Assembly: GCA_016271365.2 (NCBI GenBank) | Contig: CM057454.1 | Span: 695,221,501-695,285,500 of the forward strand | Direction: 5' to 3' | DNA length: 64,000 nt | Source of the DNA: Neoceratodus forsteri | Taxonomy: Eukaryota; Chordata; Ceratodontiformes; Ceratodontidae | Shown here: positions 55,390 to 64,000 of the stretch, in pieces | Numbering within the stretch: position 1 is the stretch's first letter | How the letters are laid out: the number at the start of each line of letters is the position of its first letter | Translations under genes and position numbers: made by a program | The notes under the pieces: model-generated | What the model was told of the DNA's origin: nothing | The model's database searches: none | The model's input: only the letters and a program-made list of their open reading frames with translations

Positions 55390-56398
55390 TGTTACAGGGA
55401 TCAGTGCTGGGACCAGTCCTATTCAACATCTTCATCAGTGACATTGCGCAGGACCTAGAAGGCAGAATTTCACTGTTCGCTGATGACACAAAGCTCTGTA
55501 ACAGAATAGACACACCAGAGGGTGTAGACAGAATGAGAAGCGACCTGCAGAAACTTGAAGAATGGTCAGGGGTTTGGCAGTTGAAATTCAATGCAAAGAA
55601 GTGCAAGATAATGCATATGGGGCACAAAAACCCTGGCACAATATATCAGTTGGGGGGGTGAGGATATAGCATGCACCAAGCAGGAAAGGGATCTTGGGGT
55701 TATCATCTCTGATGACCTCAAGGTAGAAACAGTGTGAAACAGCAGGTAAAAGCAAATAGGATGCTGGGATGTATAGGCAGGGCATCACCAGCAGGAAAAG
55801 GAGGTCATAATTCCGCTATACAAGACATTAGTGAGGCCCCACCTGGAGTACAGTGTACAGTTCTGGAGACCATACCTACATAAGGACATAGACAGGGTAG
55901 ATAAGGTTCAGAGGAGGGCAACAAAGATGGTGCATGGATTGCATCACAAGTCCTATGAAGACAGGTTGAAGGAACTGAACATGTACTCCCTGGAGGAGAG
56001 TAGGGAGAGAGGAGATATGATAGAGACATACAAGTATCTTACAGGGAGGAACAGGGTGCAGGAAAACACTATTTTTAAGTGAAAAGATGTTCCAGGACTA
56101 GAGGGCATGGGATGAAGTTGGAGGGAGGACGATTCAGAGGAAACATGAGAAAGAATTTCTTCACAGAACGGGTGGTGGACAAGTGGAACACCCTGCCAGA
56201 GGAAGTGGTGGGGGCTGAAACAATCACGGGATTTAAGAATGCATGGGATAGACATAAAGGAATTCTGGAGGTCAGGGGTATGGAGCAACAGACTTCTAGG
56301 GAAACAAACTGAACTTACAAGCTCAAATGGGCAGACTGGGTGGGCCATAGGCCCTTATCTGCCAACACTGTCTATGCATCTATGTATCTATGTATCTC
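55390..56398 (+). mobile_element. CR1-type LINE, 5'-truncated, in a P1 monomer
   Basis: It begins in RT (QGSVLGPVLFNIFISDIAQ) with the catalytic FADD intact at 55476-55487. [56 protein letters not shown] and WNTLPEEVVGAETITGFKN follow. The 3' end is a TATGTATC-type tail (about 56370-56398). Frame breaks near 55660 and 55800. Confidence 0.92.
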
Positions 56399-56439
56399 AA
56401 TGGAGGAATGGGAGCGTGTATGAAGTTTTTGCAATTTAG

Positions 56440-56454
56440 ATATATATATATATC

Positions 56455-56490
<36 letters not shown>
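56440..56490. repeat. (AT)n microsatellite at the edge of P2
   Basis: Alternating AT with one CG interruption at 56454-56455. It precedes the P2 copy at 56508. Confidence 0.9.
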
Positions 56491-56493
<3 letters not shown>

Positions 56494-56507
56494 ACACACA
56501 TGTACAT

Positions 56508-56890
56508 ATTAACTGCAAAAAACTCTGTTTTAATGCAGCAGTTAGTGTTGATTCCACACTGGCAAAAGTCTGGAAATTCGAGGTAAGGGTTACCAACCTT
56601 ACCACCCCACCCTCCACATACCAACAGGTGTCGGGGTGTATGTTGGGGTCTTCAGGCCTAACTCTCACCCCATTCCATGTATAAACAAGCTGGGGTGGTA
56701 CACAGTATAGGAGAATGGGGTGAGAGTTAGGCCCGATTACCCCAAAGCACACCCCGATGCCTGTCGGTGTGTGAAGGGTGGGGTGGGGTGGTAGCATTGG
56801 TAACTCTAACAGAGAATGTCCAGACTTTTGTTGGTGTGGAATCTACCCTAACTGCTGCATTGAAATGGAGTGTTTTGCAATGAATTTCCC
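56508..56890. repeat. P2 palindromic element, best-preserved copy
   Basis: The left arm TAATGCAGCAGTTAG... GATTCCACAC... CAAAAGTCTGGA and the right arm TCCAGACTTTTG... GTGTGGAATC... CTAACTGCTGCATT (about 56820-56871) are near-exact complements. Inner blocks ACTCTCACCCCATTC and GAATGGGGTGAGAGT face each other. The linker TTGCAATGAATTTCCCTTC follows. Confidence 0.9.
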
Positions 56891-56919
56891 TTCTTTTTGA
56901 GAAAGTGTAATGTTAGTCC

Positions 56920-57715
56920 TATCCATACTGTATGTGGGAGTGTGCGACATCTGGGACCTGTGCTCCCACATTCTCATAAGCATAGATACATAGTGCAGGA
57001 GTGCCCTGTGCACCTAGGTTTGCAAAATGTTATCCACAGGTGGGAGCATGGGCTCTCTGGGCCCTGCACTCCCAGCCACCCGTAAGTATAGAGAGATAGT
57101 GCAGGATGGCCCTGTGCCAACATTTTTGCATAATGCGATCTATAGTTGGGAGCATTGTCCCTCTGGGCTCTGTGCTGCCATGCATGGATAAGTGTAGAGA
57201 CATATTGCAGGAGGGCCCTGTACTCTCAGATTTGCAAAATGGTATCCATAGGTGGGAGCGCAGGCCATCTGGACCCTGGACTCCCACCCACCCATAAGTA
57301 TAGATAGATAGCACAGGACAGCCCTGTGCTCCTACTTTTGCATAATGCGGTCCATAGGTGAGAGCGTGGGCCCTTTGGGGCCTGTGCTTCCATCCATGGA
57401 TAAGTATAGAGACATATTGCAAGAGGGACCTGTACTTCCAGGTTTGCAAAATGGTATCCATAGATGGGAGCATGAGCCCTCCTGGTCCTGCTCTCCCACC
57501 CATAATTGTGTTCCAAGTTTTGCAAAATGGTATCCATAGGTGGGAGCATGGACCCTCTAGCACCTGCATCCCAAACCACCCATAAGTGTAGAGACATAGC
57601 ATAGTAGGGCCCTGTACTCCCAGTTTAGCATAAATGGTATGAATACATGGGAGCATGGGCCCTCTCTGGCCTGTGCTCCCACCTACCCATAAGTACTGAC
57701 ACATAGCGCAGGCCT
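56920..57715. repeat. ~106-bp GGGAGC minisatellite with dimeric order
   Basis: Monomer starts (GCAAAATGGTATCC or GCATAATGCG) lie at about 57023, 57127, 57233, 57341, 57447, 57523 and 57627, after a partial unit from 56920. The fifth is shortened. Units two and four share CATGGATAAGT and GACATATTGCA, whereas units one and three share CACCC(A/G)TAAGTATAGA. This gives a ~213-bp higher-order period over the first four units. The 224-codon minus-strand frame across it is a by-product of the repeat, not a gene. Confidence 0.88.
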
Positions 57716-57884
57716 AGAGACATTCTAAGTAACCCTTGTAAAAGTTATTTGGTAATATCTCACTAACCATAGCAACTGCAGGAAAAATTCCACCACTGCT
57801 GTATTCATGACCTGGCCACCTCCACACGTGTAAGGTGCACTTAGTGAAAAACCTGTATCTCGAGCCATTTTTGAGATATAGCCA
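57716..57884. repeat. Unique-like segment X, left arm of palindrome II
   Basis: Its complement (ATCTCAAAAATGG..GAGATACAG... GTGAGATATTA... TTTTACAAGGGTTAC) matches 61.62-61.79 kb in order. It breaks at the CR1 insertion near 57885. Confidence 0.8.
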
Positions 57885-59190
57885 CCACAGGACCAAAGGC
57901 AGCATGGATTCACAGCAGGAAGGTCATGTCAGATGAATCGAATAAATTTATTTGAATGGTTGACCAAAGTAGTAGAACAGGGAGGGGCTGAGGACATGGC
58001 CTACCTAGACTTTAGCAAGGCATTTGACACAGTACCACACAAAAGATTAATAAACAAATTAGTCAGCCTGGGGGTGGGTCCCAGGGTGGTAGCCTGGGTA
58101 AAAAAATTGGCTGGACAACAGGACACAGAGGGTAATAGTGAATAGAATACACTCTGAAGAAAGGCGGATTACTAGCCAGGTACCACAGGGTTCAGTACTG
58201 GGTCCAGTCCTTTTGAATGTCTTTATAAGTGACATTGCGGAGGGACTGGAAGGAAAAGTATGCCCCTTTGCAGATGACACAAAGATCTGCAACAGGGTTG
58301 ATACACAAGGGGGGTGGAAAGGATGAGAAGGGACTTGGCAAGGTAGAAGGAATGAACAAAAGTATGGCAGCTTAGATTCAATGCAAAGAAGTGCAAAGTA
58401 ATGCACCTGGGAAATAAAAACCCAGGGGAAGAGTACACAATGGGTGGGGGTACTAACAACAACAAAAATGGAAAGGAACTCTGGGGGTAGTCATAACAGA
58501 TTACCTAAAAGTAAGCAATCAATGCAAGAAGACAGTAAGGAGGGCTGGGGAGATACTTGCATGTATAGGAAGAGGCATCACCAGTAGAAAACATGACGTT
58601 GTTATCCTTCTGTTCAGACAGTTGGTGAGACCCCGTCTGCAGTACTGCGTGCAGTTCTGGAGATGCCATCTCTGCAAGGCATAGACAGGATGGAGGCAGT
58701 CCAGAAAAGGGCAACTAAAATGGTGCAGGGTCTGAACCAGAAGCTGCACGAAGAAAGACTAAAGGAGCTTAATATGTATACCCTCAAGGAAAGGAAGGAG
58801 AGACAGAACATGATAGAACAGTTCAAGTACCTCAAGGGAATCAACAAGGTCTAGGAGGGCAGCATCTTTCAGAAAAAGAGATGCGCAAGAACAAGGGGGC
58901 ACAATTTAAAGACAGAGGGGGGAAAACGCTCAAGGGCAACGTAAGGAAGTATTTTTTCACAGAGAGTGTGGTGGATACATGGAAAGGCCTTCCTAAGCAG
59001 GTCATGGGGTCAAAAACAGTGGGGGAATTCAAGAATGCATGGGACAGACATAAGGCAATTCTGGTGGGGATAGGAAGAGGTAGGCTGTTGGTTAACTAGG
59101 ATCTGCAACTTATCCAATAGGTAAGGAAATGGGCAGACTGGGTGGGCCAAGCGGTCCATATCTGCTGTCAGTCCATGTTTCTATGTTTCT
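57885..59190 (+). mobile_element. CR1-type LINE, 5'-truncated, in palindrome II
   Basis: It starts at the QHGFTAGRSCQ-like block (GGCAGCATGGATTCACAGC) and continues with AYLDFSKAFDTVPHKRLINK, QGSVLGPVLLNVFISDIAEG and FADD (58267-58278). RPRLQYCVQFW-like and QKRATKMVQGLNQKLHEERL blocks follow, and the 3' tail CATGTTTCTATGTTTCTATG (ending about 59190). It is closely similar to the copy at 28.83 kb. Some frameshifts. Confidence 0.92.
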
Positions 59191-60238
59191 ATGTAAAGGC
59201 ACTGCGTATGCCAAAATATTATCCTTTGGGAAAATGTGCAACTTCACAGTGGTGTAACTATGGAACCAGTGTTAATTTTTTCACCAAACCTACAAAATGC
59301 ACTTCTGTGGGGCAATGGCTTGGCACGCTGCAACTTTCAGCCCTAAAGTCTTAACAGGCTTTTTGCTATGAAGTGGAAAATACATTTTTTTTGGGTGCTT
59401 TTTACCTGTGGTACTTTGCGAAAGCCCGTGGACTTTCGCAAAAGTACCATTGGTTTACATGGGAGAGCTTTTGTCAAAGTACTGTGGTACATTCATGGAA
59501 GTCCCGCCATTATAGATTGGGGACTATCTCAAAAATGCAAGTGGTATTTTCGTGAATGTCCATGGTACTTTCACGAAAATTCAGCAGCTAAGATGGTGGA
59601 AAAATAAAAATAAAACATATTTCCGGGCATCCTCAAGAAAAACTAATGCCAGGGTCATATTGCTAGGGCCCCGATTAGGTAAACCCAACAATTGATGTTT
59701 ACCAAGGGGCAGTATTTTTTGAACTACAATGTTTTTTCCACCTTGCTAATGGAAAACAAGATGACAGCAGCACAAAAGTACCAAGCCAGTTTGCGGCAGT
59801 AAAAAGTACTTTCGCCAAAGCAAAAAGTGCTTTCAGGGGGAACATATATTTTTTCCCATAGGCTGAAATGTGATAATTTAAACTTTAACCACTTTTGAAC
59901 AGATTAATATTTTTTCACCACACATTCAAAAGGCACTTCTTTGACCCAGTCCCCATATACCCTGAAAAGTTCAGACCAGACAGACAAACTGTTCTGGCTG
60001 TAGAGACGAGCAAAGAATTTGCCAAAATTGAAGATTTTTCAGACTTTTTGACATTCAGGAGCTCTGCAAATGCAAATCTGACCAGAACGAAAATGTCCAG
60101 ATCCAGAGATCTATGGTACTAAACCGCACATGCAAACTTTCAGGCAAATCAGACAAACGGTTGCAAAGTTATTAAAGTGCAAAATTGTGAGTTTAACATA
60201 GAAGCTGCCATGCAACCCTGACTGACCTACAAGGCAGG
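59191..60238. repeat. P3 unit, left arm of palindrome II
   Basis: Landmarks: TTTCACCAAACCTACAAAATG, CGAAAGTCCACG-type strings, GGTAAACCCAAC, CCCATAGGCTGAAATG, GAACAGATTAATATTTTTTC and GGTTGCAAAGTTATTAAAG. All recur as complements in 60.84-61.44 kb and again in 62.39-63.13 kb. No gene. Confidence 0.85.
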
Positions 60239-60241
60239 TAT

Positions 60242-60261
60242 AATATATATCTATATATATC

Positions 60262-60318
<57 letters not shown>
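60242..60318. repeat. (AT)n(GA)n microsatellite at the centre of palindrome II
   Basis: AT alternation with two TATC interruptions passes into (GA)14-15. Distances to paired landmarks in the flanking P3 arms put the symmetry centre within or next to this tract. Confidence 0.9.
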
Positions 60319-60321
<3 letters not shown>

Positions 60322-60835
60322 TATCTATCTTATAAAATGGCTAGAAATGTTGGTGGAGTAAAAAAGTAATCCTGTGGTACAAATTAGTTTTGCTTAGGTG
60401 ATCTGGTTGATTCTGGTAGTGGGTGTGTGGCAGAAATTAATTTTATTTAAGTGCTCCGGTTAATTCTGCCATAATTTTGATTGCTGAAAAGTCATAAAAA
60501 AGTTATTTGGTTGATCCTGCCTTTTTTTTATATACATATACTGTTTAATTTACTTTCACATTTTGCCTGAGTGTAGCATTACCAAGCAGTGTTCGGTCCG
60601 GTAAAATAACATGCTAACCAGGGAAGGTGTAGCAGTGTTAGTAAGATGTACCTTTGGTTCCAAAATGCTGTCAGCTGTGAGGTTTAACTTCAGTTTTCTA
60701 GACCTTTTACAGAGAGAAGCCGTGGAGTGAATGAACAGTGAGGAAAGTGAGTGACTCTGCGGCTTCAGAAGACCAGATGGAAGTAAGAGCGAGCGTTGCC
60801 ATAGAATCGATGTGCCTTTCAAAGATTTTCTGTAA
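60319..60835. other. Spacer on the right side of palindrome II centre
   Basis: No obvious partner on the left side. It is unassigned, and may be an insertion or a region lost from the left arm. No coding motif. Confidence 0.45.
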
Positions 60836-61440
60836 AAATATTAAACCGTTCAAAAGTTAGTCAAAAAACAAATTTACCATTATAGTCAATGGGGGAAAAT
60901 ATATGTGCATGACGAAAGTTTCGCAAATGCACTTTTACTTTCGCAAATGGCCCTTTGACTTTCATGATGTGGACATATTGTTTTCAGATAGTAAGAAAGA
61001 AAAATGCCTGCCATTTAAAATTGGGACCCTCTAGATAAACACTGACTGTTGGGTTTACCTAGTCGGGTCCTGAGGATGCCAGCCCTATCTTTTTGGGGGA
61101 GTAAAACCACCCAGAAATGCCATTTTAAATTTGGGGGAAAAAATACTTTCACAAATCATGAAAGTAAGTGCAGAAATACTTTTGCAAATGCAAAAGCTGA
61201 TTGCTCCTTTTTGCAAAACTTTCATGATTTGCTAAAGTATTTTTAAAAATAACTGCAAATATCTGCCATCCTCCTGCAACAAAACGGTTGGGTCTTTTGG
61301 GCTGAAATTTGGCAAGGTAGCAAGCTCTGCTTCCATAGATGTGCCTTATGTTAGTTTGGTGCCAAAACATTCAAGGGGCCCAAAACTTCAGCATTCTGAA
61401 GTTGAGAAATTTTCCATAGGATAACATTGTGGCACTTGTT
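60836..61440. repeat. P3 unit, right arm of palindrome II
   Basis: TTAAACCGTTCAAAAG, CATTATAGTCAATGGGGGAAA, GTTGGGTTTACCTAGTCGGG, GAGGATGCC and TTTTGGGCTGAAATTTGGCAAG occur in an order mirroring 59.29-59.90 kb. The last part is parallel to 62.99-63.09 kb. Confidence 0.8.
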
Positions 61441-61789
61441 ATGCCTTTCAGCGCCTGTTTCTCGAAAATGAAGTGATATAAAGAGTTTTCGCTACTGGCT
61501 GCTTAGTCTGTAGAAACAAGTTTAAAAGTCATTGATGACACTGCAGTGGAATTTTATTCCTACTTGCTACAGTTACAGAGATATAGGCAAAAACATGTTC
61601 CAAGGGTTCCAAGGGTGCCTTTTCAATGCTTTTCGGTGCCCGTATCTCAAAAATGATGTGAGATACAGATTGTATATCCCTGAAGTACTCACTGCCATGA
61701 TTACAATGGCACTGGAATTTTTTCCTAGCTTCTACGGTTGCTGAGATATTAGCAAATTAGTGTTACAAGGGTTCCTTGCCTTGTAGGGC
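61441..61789. repeat. Segment X, right arm of palindrome II
   Basis: Two internal near-copies (GTTTCTCGAAAATGAAGTGAT and GTATCTCAAAAATGATGTGAG; GAATTTTATTCCTA and GAATTTTTTCCTA) suggest a ~180-bp tandem duplication here. The second copy is the inverted partner of 57716-57884. Confidence 0.75.
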
Positions 61790-61925
61790 TGCTGTATGGC
61801 TCCATAGTTACATGTAAGCAGGAGCTCAGGGCCCAGAGGGCCCACGCTCCCACATACGCATAGCATCATGCAAAAAATTGACAATGTGATGGGAGCGCAG
61901 GGCCCGGGGTCCATGCTCCCACTAA
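61790..61925. repeat. GGGAGC minisatellite, inverted, about 1.3 units
   Basis: CAGGGCCC...GCTCCCAC and GGGAGCGCAGGGCCC...GCTCCCAC occur in the orientation opposite to 56.92-57.71 kb. It is followed by the complement of the P2 linker (ACTTTCTCAAAAAGAAGGG). Confidence 0.75.
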
Positions 61926-61969
61926 CACATACCACTTACATTACACTTTCTCAAAAAGAAGGGAAATTC

Positions 61970-62340
61970 ATTGCAAAAAACTCTGTTAATGCATCAGTTA
62001 CGGTTCATAGCACAGCAACAAAAGTATGGAAATGTAGTGTTAGGGTTACCACAGCTACCACCCCTCCACCACCCCCAAACACCAACAGGCATCAGGGTGT
62101 GTGTTGGGGTTGTTGTGCCTACCTCTCTCCCCATTCTCCTATACTGCACCACCTCAGCCTATTTACACATGGAATGGGGTGAGAGTTAGGCTGACAACTC
62201 CAATGCACACCCCAATGCTTGTTGGTATGTGGGGGATGGGGTGGGGTGATGGGGTAGTAACCCTAACACCACATTTCCAATCTTTTGTCGCTGTCCTATG
62301 AACTCTAACTGATGCATTAATGGAGTTTTTTGCAATGAAT
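61970..62340. repeat. P2 palindromic element
   Basis: The left arm CTCTGTTAATGCATCAGTTA... TTCATAGCACAGC... GTGTTAGGGTTAC is answered by GTAACCCTAACAC... GCTGTCCTATGAA... TAACTGATGCATTAA. The centre is near 62150 (TATACTGCACCACCTCAGCC). It is flanked outward by (AT)n at 62341-62365. Confidence 0.9.
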
Positions 62341-62385
62341 ATATACATATATATCTGTATATTTATTTTAGTGATACTGTGGTGT
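62341..62385. repeat. AT-rich tract between P2 and P3
   Basis: A short ATATAC/TATATC tract sits in the same position relative to P2 as the (AT)n at 48912 and 56440. Confidence 0.7.
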
Positions 62386-62389
62386 CACT

Positions 62390-63126
62390 TCTATGTTAAA
62401 GCCAAATGTTTGCACTTTAATAACTTTGCAACCATTTGACTTATTTGTCTGAAATTTTGCATGTGCTGCCTTCAACCATACGTCTAAGGATCTGGCAAGT
62501 TTAGTTCTGGTCAGATGTGCAGCTGTGGAGCTGCAGAGTGCAAAAAAAATGCAAAACAACACTTTTTTGGCCATTTTTGGCAAATTCTTTGCTTGTCTCA
62601 ACAGCCCGAAAGGTTTTTCCATCAGGTCTGATATTTTCAGGTTATATGGGGACTGGATCAGGGAAATACCTTTTGAAGTTTGGGTGAAAAAATATTAATC
62701 TGTTCAAGTTATTAAAGTTTAAAGTTTCCCATTATAGCCTATGGGAAAAATATATGACAGGCTTGAGAAGCAGTTTTTACTATTATGCGCAAGTACTGTG
62801 CAGTTTCTTTGTAAGTACCATTGGTTTATATATGCGGGACTACTACGAAGTGCAGAAACTTATGCTGAAAGTCCTGTGATGTAAACCAATGGTGCTTGTG
62901 TGAAGGTGCGTGATTGTTTCATGAAAGTGTGCATAACTTGCATTGTAGTTTTGTGGTTAAACAGCCCCAAAACATTCATTTCTTTGCCACATCATAGCAA
63001 GACAAGGGTTAGGACTTTTGGGCTGAAATCTGCAAGGTTGCAAGTCCTTGCCCCACAGATGTGCTTTGTGCTGGTTTGGTGAAAAAATTTATACAAGGTT
63101 CCAGAGTTACAGCAGTCCAAAGTTAT
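62390..63126. repeat. P3 unit, second right-hand copy
   Basis: GCACTTTAATAACTTTGCAACC, AGTTTAGTTCTGGTCAG, ATATGGGGACTGGATCAGGG, AATATTAATCTGTTC and CCATTATAGCCTATGGG pair inversely with 60.20-59.82 kb. CAAGGTTGCAAGTCCTTGCC and GTGCTGGTTTGGTGAAAAAA pair with 59.35-59.27 kb. The unit is cut by an antisense CR1 at 63127. Confidence 0.85.
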
Positions 63127-64000
63127 AGAAACATAGAAACTTAGAATTTGACAGCAGATAAGGACCGCTTGGCCCACCCAGTCTGCCCATTTCCCTACCT
63201 ACTGGATAAGCTGCAGATCCTAGTTAACCAGCAGCCTACTTCTTCCTACCCCCACCCCCTAGAATTGCCTTATGACTGTCCCATGCATGCTTGAATTCCA
63301 CCACTGTTTTTGACCCCAACCTCCTCCTCCGGAAGGCGTTCCATGCATCCACAACCCTCTCTGTGAAAAATACTTCCTAAATTACCTCTGAGCCACCCCT
63401 CTATCTTCAAATTGTGCCCTCTTGTTCTTGCACACCTCTTTTTTTGAAAGATGCTACCCTGTTGGACTTTGTTGATTCCCTTGAGGTACTTGAACGTTTC
63501 TATTATGTTCCCCCTCTCCCTCCTTTCCTCGAGACTATACATATTAAGCTCCTTAAGTCTCTCTTCATATGTCTTCCGGTGCAGACCCTGCACCATTTTA
63601 GTTGCCCTCCTCTGGACAGCTTCCATCCTGTCTATGTCTTTGCAGAGATTGGGTCTCCAGAACTGCATGCAGTACTCAGATGGGGTCTCACCAGCTGTCT
63701 GTACAGAGGATAATAACTTCCTGTTTTCTACTGGTGATGCCTCTCCCTATGCATCCCAGTATCCCCAGCCCTCCTTGCTGCCCTCTCACATTGCTTGCCC
63801 ACCTTTAGGTCATCTGAAATGACTACCCACAGGTCCCTTTCCATTTTTGTTGTTGTTAGTATCTCACCCCCCATTTGTGTACTCTTCCCCTGGGTTTTTG
63901 TTTCCCAGGTGAATTACCTTGCAGTTCTTAGCATTGAATCTAAGCTGCCATACATTTGACCATTCCTCTAACCTTGTCAAGTCCCTTCTCATCCTTTCCA
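63127..64000 (-). mobile_element. CR1-type LINE, antisense, continuing past the window
   Basis: The 3' end lies at 63127 (ACATAGAAACTTAGAA on the plus strand). Minus-strand coding includes [37 protein letters not shown] and [19 protein letters not shown], and near the window edge CKVIHLGNKNPG-like wording. ERLPEEEVG near 63320 is a degraded form of the usual NSLPEE block. The catalytic region would lie beyond 64000. It inserted into a P3 unit. Confidence 0.9.

Noticed and set aside
57030..57704. 224-codon minus-strand open frame with repeated Gly/Trp/Pro-rich wording
   Set aside because: It lies entirely in the ~106-bp minisatellite. The repetition of the protein follows the DNA repeat, the unit length is not a multiple of three, and there is no domain.
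56920..57715. CRISPR-like regular repeats
   Set aside because: Units are contiguous and diverged with no unique spacers. The surroundings are eukaryotic. This is a minisatellite.

Overview
This window looks like intergenic DNA from a vertebrate with a large, repeat-rich genome. The evidence is abundant CR1-type LINEs whose 3' ends carry the TATGTTTC-type tail, L2-type LINEs, tRNA-headed MIR/CORE-like SINEs, a Penelope-like element with a GIY-YIG endonuclease, and TA-flanked inverted-repeat elements. An amphibian, lungfish or similar large-genome lineage would fit, but I cannot fix the species. I found no host protein-coding gene, no rRNA or functional tRNA gene, and no CRISPR array. Every open frame I could explain is a decayed retroelement or lies inside a repeat.

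Layout. 1-5.9 kb: mostly unassigned AT-rich DNA with a ~296-bp tandem duplication and an inverted-repeat-rich element. 6-8 kb: antisense CR1 carrying a complete TA-flanked MITE. 8.8-16.7 kb: SINEs and L2/CR1 fragments, including an L2-type LINE with its 3' end (12.05-13.98 kb) and two LINE ends split by SINEs. 16.9-17.6 kb: a TIR element. 19-21.8 kb: an array of ~296-bp self-complementary monomers with an L2 fragment and a retroposon with a 15-bp target duplication inserted. 24.4-26 kb: a ~1.6-kb GC-rich foldback element. 28.7-36.6 kb: a pogo-like MITE, a long CR1, an antisense L2 and further CR1 pieces. 38.3-46.5 kb: an antisense Penelope-like element split by two sense CR1 copies and SINE-like insertions. 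46.8-48.9 kb: LINE pieces.

48.9-63.1 kb is the most unusual part. Almost all of it consists of a few related, unclassified repeat modules: P1, ~296-bp hairpin monomers; P2, ~350-380-bp palindromes; a ~106-bp GGGAGC-rich minisatellite; and P3, units carrying a recurring TAACTTTGCAACC-type sequence. These modules form two neighbouring multi-kilobase imperfect palindromes centred near 52.7 kb and 60.3 kb, with microsatellites at or near their centres. Three CR1 copies later inserted into them. The two arms of each P2 copy resemble each other more than they resemble other copies, which suggests arm-to-arm homogenisation or repeated new formation of palindromes.

Nothing here forms an operon or pathway. 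The relationships are those of transposons: LINEs that probably mobilise SINEs sharing their 3' tails, elements nested in elements that give a relative order of insertion, and foldback repeats of unknown mobility mechanism.
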